From DAOUJI01 sp965219565 (GTDB taxonomy: Bacteria; Chloroflexota; Dehalococcoidia; Lucifugimonadales; JAGWBF01): 64,000 bases of DNA. The stretch is from NCBI GenBank assembly GCA_965219565.1, contig OZ244780.1, positions 1,488,001-1,552,000 of the forward strand, given 5' to 3'. How positions within the stretch are numbered: position 1 is the stretch's first letter; every line of letters begins with the position of its first letter. Position numbers and translations under genes: made by a program. Under the pieces are notes generated by a model. The model ran no database searches. It had not been told where the DNA came from and saw nothing but the letters and a program-made list of their open reading frames with translations. Positions 63,501-64,000 of the stretch are shown here, piece by piece.

Positions 63501-64000
63501 GTCACGGTGACGGTGGAGGCGGTGAACGAGCCTCCGGCGGTCACGGGCACCACCTCTTTCACCTACAGGGAGAACGGCACGGCGACGCTGCACACCTTCC
63601 GGGCCACCGATCCCGAACGGTCATCCATCACCTGGTCGCTGTCGGGAGCCGATAACGACGACTTCGCCATCAGCGAGACGGGCGTTCTCAGCTTCGCCAA
63701 CCCGCCGGACTACGAGATCCCCGGCGACTCCGGCGGCGAAAACGTCTACGAGGTGACGGTGGTGGCCAGGGACGACTTCTTCAACTCCGGCACGCTGGAC
63801 GTGACGGTCACCGTGACGGACGTCAACGAGGGGCCTGAGATAGCGGGGCAGCAGAGCCTCTCGTTCACCGAGAACCAGGCCACGGACCGGGTCCTGGCCA
63901 CCTACTCGGCCACCGACCCCGAGAACCCGTCCGTCTCCATAACGCGCTGGAGCGTGACAGGCACCGACGCCGGCGACTTCAACATCGACGAGAACGGTCG
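45522..64000 (+). CDS. giant secreted subtilase with cadherin-like repeat array (3' end beyond window)
   Basis: One frame without a stop runs from ATG 45522 to the window end, at least 6,159 codons. An in-frame TAA at 45504 fixes the start. Modules in order, by approximate residue: signal peptide 1-39; two FN3 52-250; propeptide 275-416 (homologous to the protein at 7524-8252); three PPC-like domains 425-733; S8 catalytic domain 745-1075, with Asp792 in VTVVDDAVD, His829 in SSHGTS and Ser992 in GTSAAAP; P-domain 1080-1208; about six FN3 1212-1826, several with the YDLRYIRS strand. Then a cadherin-like beta-sandwich 1834-1932; Spondin_N 1946-2142 (AHFSRLIAAVHDAG, MIAPSPDWFIGVSGLSL); an Ig-like YRWLR domain; two Calx-beta; DUF11; and FN3. 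From residue about 2717, cadherin-like repeats follow, each ending VTVTV-DVNE-P. The triad is intact, so it should be an active, probably cell-surface, calcium-dependent protease/adhesin. The C-terminus and any anchor are outside the window. Confidence 0.9.
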   Translation, partial: MIPSIRQTPLRVLFLAIAVAVVGLMTVPNLPSASTVHAQEQQVTTTRDATGENPPTHPTNLQTSAEPNSVSLTWTASTDQSVTHYAVLRRDRNENDADVFHVIDSNAGPGISYTDDSVSPEGSYVYRVKAVSPTGVSQWSNYAGADAPADPADLAPSNLTARPVAGPEAEPAGVELVWDAPAEDAASVTGYEILRAQGDGEMATLVADTGSTATTHTDATATAAGESYAYRVKALRGEEASQFSNQAWVFIPKVTVVGPHGELGDRRVQPEFRRGAVYTWYDGDRPIRVVLQNDVNVRDDPQSADYAARGAGDALQPDDDDLAKEKPVFRPESGGEPMTLPGGVLLLLEPELARTQIDAFFSRNDIPKNRFGAIEGLTNTFLVETAPGFPSFNLANQLVGQDEVVASSPNWGLKLDARTGRGDLHGDTRDTATDLPLDTDIFSYLEAGDDVDFFKIVLSEETDFTVVCALCEQILTLFAADGMELQTGVGALPETTRAAGEYYVKVSAGSGEDSRYRLFVQSHDPGSTDALATDLALGRRVETVLYPKGDADVYKVLLTETTRLLIDFDRSGTFTVSNASDEVVVERKPAYSIVDDSFDAGTYYVNVGGESDSEGFYELLVAPITEQSNSSTGAQSLTLGQTVYGEIKGTDIDWFEIDLGEPTEVSLLLESTIQSIHQAEVFNETGTLIRGHIRDYLLPMGTSYVKVSHNEREFGENQSTSYFGLTLKRNTDYEAFIEKCSGLQTAYSDPLFGCQWHLSNTDANVGTPGEDIGIGDVWDTYTGEGVRVTVVDDAVDAAHEDLTGNVDESRSWRASGTSYFDSFTVESSHGTSVAGIIAARNNLVGVRGVAPRATLQSHDLLRNPTTANVVLATIRNSDVTAVSSNSWGFPGVGLTHASRFWGLAVTSGIASGYFDRGTVYVLAAGNSHELGEHTNASEQLTHHGVVVVCAVDENGRRAPYSETGANLWVCAPAAIVTTANASRYREDFEGTSAAAPVVSGVVALMRQANPALTWRDVKLILAASARENDSSNGGWQDGALKYRSVSQTDRYSFNHEYGFGVVQAEAAVELAEDWVNLPPMRTASASSADASITIPNPVAGTEPTTVSNSIEMDTDIDFIEFVEIDVSFADSSFRTLDIELVAPSGAVSTLSFSDLTYFVPLYGRFRFASAKHLGEDPSGRWTLRVTDRYAGSEPSGVLRQWSVTVYGHSSPPSAPAIESAATDSGSLAVVWSASTDPGGTPVMAYDLRYIRSAAADKSDANWTKLRQAWTAGSLRFRISRLSNGVSYDLQVRAINTDGPGPWSATVTGTPLATALVPVIESITLGDTSLTVSWTTPTDTGSSTITAYDLRYIQSDALDKGDTHWTVLTGVGTVSSLETSVPTLVNGVEYDVQVRAVFGADNGTWSATHWGTPATTPGAPLITIAIPGDGALTVGWTAPAADGGAPITSYHLRHLLSDEPDKSDANWTEDALAWTSGQLRSVVTDLTSGSGYDVQMRAANAAGSGPWSATHTATPGATPGAPSRVGLLERDGALLVAWAPPLRSGGIDVSSYDVRYIRSSAADKTNANWNVRTGVVTSLDANFDDPEFVITGLTNAFEYDVQVSAVNAVGRGAWSDTRVHLPWSPDVKPTLTDVIPGNGSLTVRWDPPPPTVGAATLASWQVWVFPAEGILDSGVFFVNAPDSRQFVVDFLVVNGVEYTVAVTAVYFTASGGELQTAFSNELTATPRTVPGEATIDSVFADNEELLIAFTAPADDGGSAVSAYDLRHIRSDATDKSDANWTVLEDIWTSGDLSFRVDGLTNGVGYDAQIRAVNAAGDGPWSPTSSGTPTALSDMATLTDLTLTGVRLTPGFTSGVTSYAGAVGYTVSRTTVVATSSDTNAAVVIIDGNGNTLAGVGMADLDLSVGENVFQVRVTAQDGVAIETYTVTVTRTGQDLSLTPPVSAPVAAFASTAVYTVEFRGDWTTAVTPDGVPGGAHFSRLIAAVHDAGVTFLESGEAASPGVESMAEIGGTSILRSEVTGAGANALGVVQGDTSSIGPTATNSLTVTLTTGHPLVTLVTMIAPSPDWFIGVSGLSLLDPGGNWLSSHEVQLYPWDAGTENGDEFSLSNPATSPRGVITSIRGTGKFSTESIATLTFTLESVNLTPTGAPFITGAPEVGEELTAHTSAIADADGLTSPGYSYRWLRVDSGGQAVDISGATSDTYTVQAADVGKRLAVRVSFTDDEDNGETLTGDPTEAVIVAQVTVSFEATAYQAEEGSQGATVRVVLDKEPHRTLVIPLHDAPGGGAGPSDYTAPSQVTFGPGETGKDAPVSATDDSVDDDGESVTLSFGDLPDGVSAGSPPETVVQIVDNDYVPVTLEWEETAFTAEEPTSPGALTPVTLRAVAITATDKRPESDFSFDFTVNTANGTARQPGDYERLSTTGTFDRSDFFRTTVNGQFRWVASADFTVNVVHDTVDEPSESFTVRLAFAGSRQPHLTLGDSTATVTTTDDVASLADLFTTVFAGSSAVEPGGQLTYDWSVGNSGPAASTNTVLTATLDAAVTFVSAQVTSPATGQCRRSGRTVTCTFGTLELGGTVSGEIVVEVEDDASADIRFSANAAADQLDRTPADNSESVTTALYAAPLQITDLRATAAGEHIDLAWSAPVDNGSAISRYELERRTGTTGFVPVVPSPQTGATSHRDEDVEEGVGYTYRLRAVNDDAAAGWSNEATATVDVNEPPEFTSSSRAKTSFDYPENRTSALYTYKASDPEGGAIAWSLSGEDRDDFSISETGMLSFAQVPDFEFPADADRNNEYLVTVEARDDRSNVARLEVTVNVTNAAGAEEPTIATTSRSSLTFRENGTGTIYTYRATDPQGGAISWSVTGTDADDFTIGSGGELTFTSPPDFEVPTDADGDNVYELAVVATDKQGLTDSVDVTVTVTNDAEGVEPTISTRRPPSTYRENGTSAVYTFRASDPQRQTITWSLDGADRGGFTFTADSSGRAVLAFSTSPDFEVPADSDSRNDYELTVIATDEDGHADRLSFTVAVTDVNEGPEISRVGSAPGSVPENYDLVLARYSATDPEGVTVAQWRTSGTDGGDFVIDEQGELRFRNTPDHERPADSNLDNVYVFTVQASDGRVYGSFEETVTVTPVNEAPAITTTGGSATDLRQDENRTSRLYTYRATDPERETFTWSVGGADGHLFAIDERGQFSFRETSPPDFEQPGDLDGNNVYEVEIQATDDGLNTASLPVTVTVREVNEGPEVTGRTGFTIFENQDLAGAAYTAVDPEDPGGVMIRWSLTGRDAGDFTIDESGLLAFRNVVDYERPADSGRDNVYEVTVRASDGRNYGHLEVTVTVEDVNEPPTVTGTDTFAFRENDTAILHTFRATDPEGSDVTWSVSGQDGGHFAVYQGMLTLKRIPNFESPVDDDGDNVYEVTVVARDDAFNSGTLDVTVTVSDQNEGPEISGLQSLSFTENQATDRVLATYTAVDPENPGVSTMNWSLTGHDAGDFTIDESGRLTFRKVPDHERPADSGRDNMYEVTVRASDGRHYGYLEVTVTVEDVNEAPAVTGTETFTYRENGTATLHTFRAADPERSVPTWSLQGPDDDHFTIGETDVLSFASPPDHESPADSGRDNVYEVTVVARDDSFNSGTLDVTVTVTDQNEGPEITGVQTLSFTENQATDRVLAFYSAADPEDPGAAITRWSVTGRDAGDFAIDENGRLTFRNVPDYEKPADSGRDNVYNLSVRASDGRYYGYLEVTVTVEAVNEGPAVTGTETFNYRENGTADLYTFRATDPEGSAVTWSLSGADEDDFAIGETGVLAFARSPDYEGPTDSDGDNVYEVTVVARDDAFNSGTLDVVVTVTYQDEGPEITGVQGLSFTENQATDRVLATYTGRDPEEPSALITLWSLTGHDAGDFRIDESGRLTFRSVPDYEKPADSRRDNIYEVTVRASDGRNYGYLEVTVTVEDVNESPSVTGTETFTYRENGTAMLHAFRAADPERSAIEWSLSGPDDDDFSIGENGVLSFAGPPDHESPSDSGRDNVYNVTIVARDDAFNSGTLDVTVTVTDQNEGPEVSGVQSLSFTENQATDRALAFYTGRDPEEPGAAITRWSVTGRDAGDFAIDESGRLTFRNVPDYEKPADSGRDNVYNLSVRASDGRYYGYLEVTVTVEDVNEPPAVTGTETFNYRENGTANLYTFRATDPERGAVTWSLSGADEDDFAIGETGVLSFAGPPDYENAADSGRDNVYEVTVEARDDAFNTGTLDVVVTVIDVNEGPEITGSVSLSFTENQATDRALAFYSATDPEEPSALITRWSLTGRDAGDFAIDENGQLTFRSVPDYERPADSGRDNMYEVTVRASDGRYYGYFEVTVTVEDVNEPPLVTGTETFNYRENGTATLHAFRAADPERGAVTWSLSRADASYFTIGDNGVLSFASPPDHESPTDSGRDNLYEVTIVARDDAFNSGTLDVAVNVTDVNEGPEITGRQTLSFTENQATDRVLAFYSATDPEDPSASITRWSLSGTDRGDFTINESGELTFRNVPDHEKPADSGRDNVYNLSVRASDGRNYGYLEVTVTVEDVNEAPAVTGTETFSYRENGTAAVYTFRATDPEGSVITWSLSGSDDGDFTIGETGVLFFASPPEYESPADSNGDNVYDVTIVARDDAFNSGTLDITITVTDQNEGPEISGQQGLSFTENQATDRVLASYTATDPEDPSALITSWSLTGRDAGDFRIDENGRLTFRNVPDYERPADSGKDNEYNFSVRASDGRYYGYLVVTVTVQDVNEAPAITTTGKTAFSYRENDTATIYTFKATDPERGTIEWSTSGADGSDFTIEDGALKFTSPPSFESPQGSGLDGNEYLVTVQVRDDDFNTSSLSVTVTVTDRNEGPEITGQQSLSFTENQATDRVLATYSARDPEDPSADITRWSLSGADAGDFTIDEGGRLAFRNIPDHEKPADSGRDNVYNLSIRASDGRNYGYLEVTVTVQDVNEAPSISASSKTAFTYRENGTATIYTFKASDPERGTIEWSVTGTDGNYFAISETGVLYFTGPPDYESPADSGLDNVYEVTVAARDDAFNSDTLDVTVTVTDQNEGPEITGQQSLSFTENQATDRALAFYSATDPEDPFASITRWSLTGTDAGDFTIDESGRLTFRNVPDYERPADSGRDNVYNLSVRASDGRNYGYLEVTVTVEDVNEAPAVTGTETFSYRENGTAAVYTFRAADPEGSVITWSLSGADDGDFTIGETGVLSFASPPDYEIPGDSGGDNVYEVTVVARDDFFNSGTLDVTVTVTDVNEGPEIAGQQSLSFTENQATDRVLASYTATDPEDSSALITRWSVTGTDAGDFTIDENGRLTFRNVPDYEKPADSGRDNVYEVTVRASDGRYYGYLEATVTVEDVNEAPAISASTKTAFTYRENGTAAIYTFKATDPEGSAITWSLSGTDDGDFAISETGVLSFAISPDYEIPADSDSDNVYDVTVVARDDAFNSGTLDVTVTVTDLNEGPEIAGQQTLSFTENQATDRVLAFYSATDPEDPSASITRWSLTGPDGGDFTIDENGQLTFRNVPDYEKPADSGRDNVYNLSVRAYDGRNYGYLEVAVTVQDVNEAPAISASSKTAFTYRESGTATIYTFKATDPERGTITWSLSGADNDDFAISETGVLSFAISPDYESPADSGRDNVYEVTVEARDDFFNSGTLDITVTVTDLNEGPEITGQQTLSFTENQATDRVLATYSATDPEDTGAAITRWSLTGPDAGDFTINENGQLTFRNVPDYEKPADSGRDNVYNLSVRASDGRNYGYLEVTVTVQDVNEAPAISASSKTEFTYRENGTATIYTFKATDPEKGVITWSLSGADNDDFAISETGVLSFASSPDYEIPTDSDSDNVYEVTVVARDDFFNSGTLDVTVTVTDQNEGPEITGQQSLSFTENQATDRVLASYSATDPEDPSALITRWSLTGRDAGDFTINESGELTFRNVPDYERPADSGGDNVYNLSVRASDGRNYGYLEVTVTVEAVNEPPAVTGTTSFTYRENGTATLHTFRATDPERSSITWSLSGADNDDFAISETGVLSFANPPDYEIPGDSGGENVYEVTVVARDDFFNSGTLDVTVTVTDVNEGPEIAGQQSLSFTENQATDRVLATYSATDPENPSVSITRWSVTGTDAGDFNIDENG
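53670..64000 (+). repeat. cadherin-like tandem repeat array with ~612-bp higher-order unit
   Basis: Thirty-four boundaries of the type NE-G/A/P-P or its variants can be read between about 53664 and 63820, giving 33 complete repeats of ~100 residues and one cut off. From about 55835 the repeats alternate strictly. Type A (~312 bp) has LSFTENQATDRVLA and YGYLEVTVTVEDVNEAP. Type B (~300 bp) has F.YRENGTA..HTF and ARDDAFNSGTLDVTVTV. There are 13 AB dimers of 609-620 bp up to 63820. Long near-identical nucleotide stretches recur in every A unit, implying recent duplication or gene conversion. Confidence 0.88.

Noticed and set aside
1..64000. CRISPR array
   Set aside because: The only regular repeats are the ~300/612-bp coding repeats and scattered REP-like hairpins; no short repeats with unique spacers are present.

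Overview
The window looks like a chromosomal segment of a free-living, probably marine or freshwater bacterium. The gene set points to Chloroflexota, most likely a Dehalococcoidia/SAR202-type lineage. It includes TP-rich lipoproteins, CaiB-type CoA transferases and several amidohydrolases, an hspR-grpE-dnaK operon, gamma/alpha-fused 2-oxoacid:ferredoxin oxidoreductase, a ccmABCDE cluster with a Cys-type CcmE, DUF1800 with an NHL protein, and subtilases with an EF-hand tail. The lineage is inferred from gene content only: there is no rRNA or ribosomal marker, and no tRNA was seen.

Layout. 1-12.6 kb: metabolic and uptake genes. These are a cut-off alpha/beta hydrolase, a methyltransferase, an amidohydrolase, a polar amino acid binding lipoprotein, a secreted subtilase with its propeptide encoded as a separate upstream gene, and an oligopeptide-type ABC importer (binding protein and two permeases, no ATPase). 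12.6-17.5 kb: NHL/DUF1800 pair, FAH-family hydrolase and an HDAC-like deacetylase. 17.5-21.5 kb: heat-shock operon hspR-grpE-dnaK, driven from a symmetric operator/promoter that also fires the other way into small zinc-ribbon genes. 21.6-25.3 kb: a sulfite-oxidase-like Mo enzyme and the cytochrome c maturation genes ccmA-B-C-D-E. 25.3-36.4 kb: korAB, an inositol-phosphatase-like enzyme, a radical SAM protein, and a catabolic cluster (two amidohydrolases, CoA transferase, cupin). 36.4-42.7 kb: a visibly lower-GC island on the minus strand with a small ORF, a DNA adenine methyltransferase, a PIN nuclease, a TIR-like (CAP12-type) protein and an unknown gene. This reads as a defence locus.

42.9-64 kb: a NarL-type two-component system diverges from one enormous GC-rich gene that runs from 45522 off the right edge, giving at least 6,159 codons without a stop. 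It encodes a secreted mosaic of FN3 domains, propeptide, PPC domains, subtilisin catalytic domain, P-domain, FN3 domains, cadherin-like sandwich, Spondin_N, Ig-like, Calx-beta and DUF11, followed by 33 complete cadherin-like repeats. Most of these repeats form a ~612-bp two-repeat higher-order unit. An 11-C homopolymer sits just upstream of its G-rich Shine-Dalgarno sequence.

The most distinctive features are: (i) the same protease propeptide found split in one locus and fused in the other; (ii) the giant repeat protein with a possible slippage switch; (iii) the methyltransferase/PIN/TIR-like locus; (iv) the back-to-back promoters sharing one palindrome at hspR. All functional calls come from reading the sequence and recognising families; no database search was possible.
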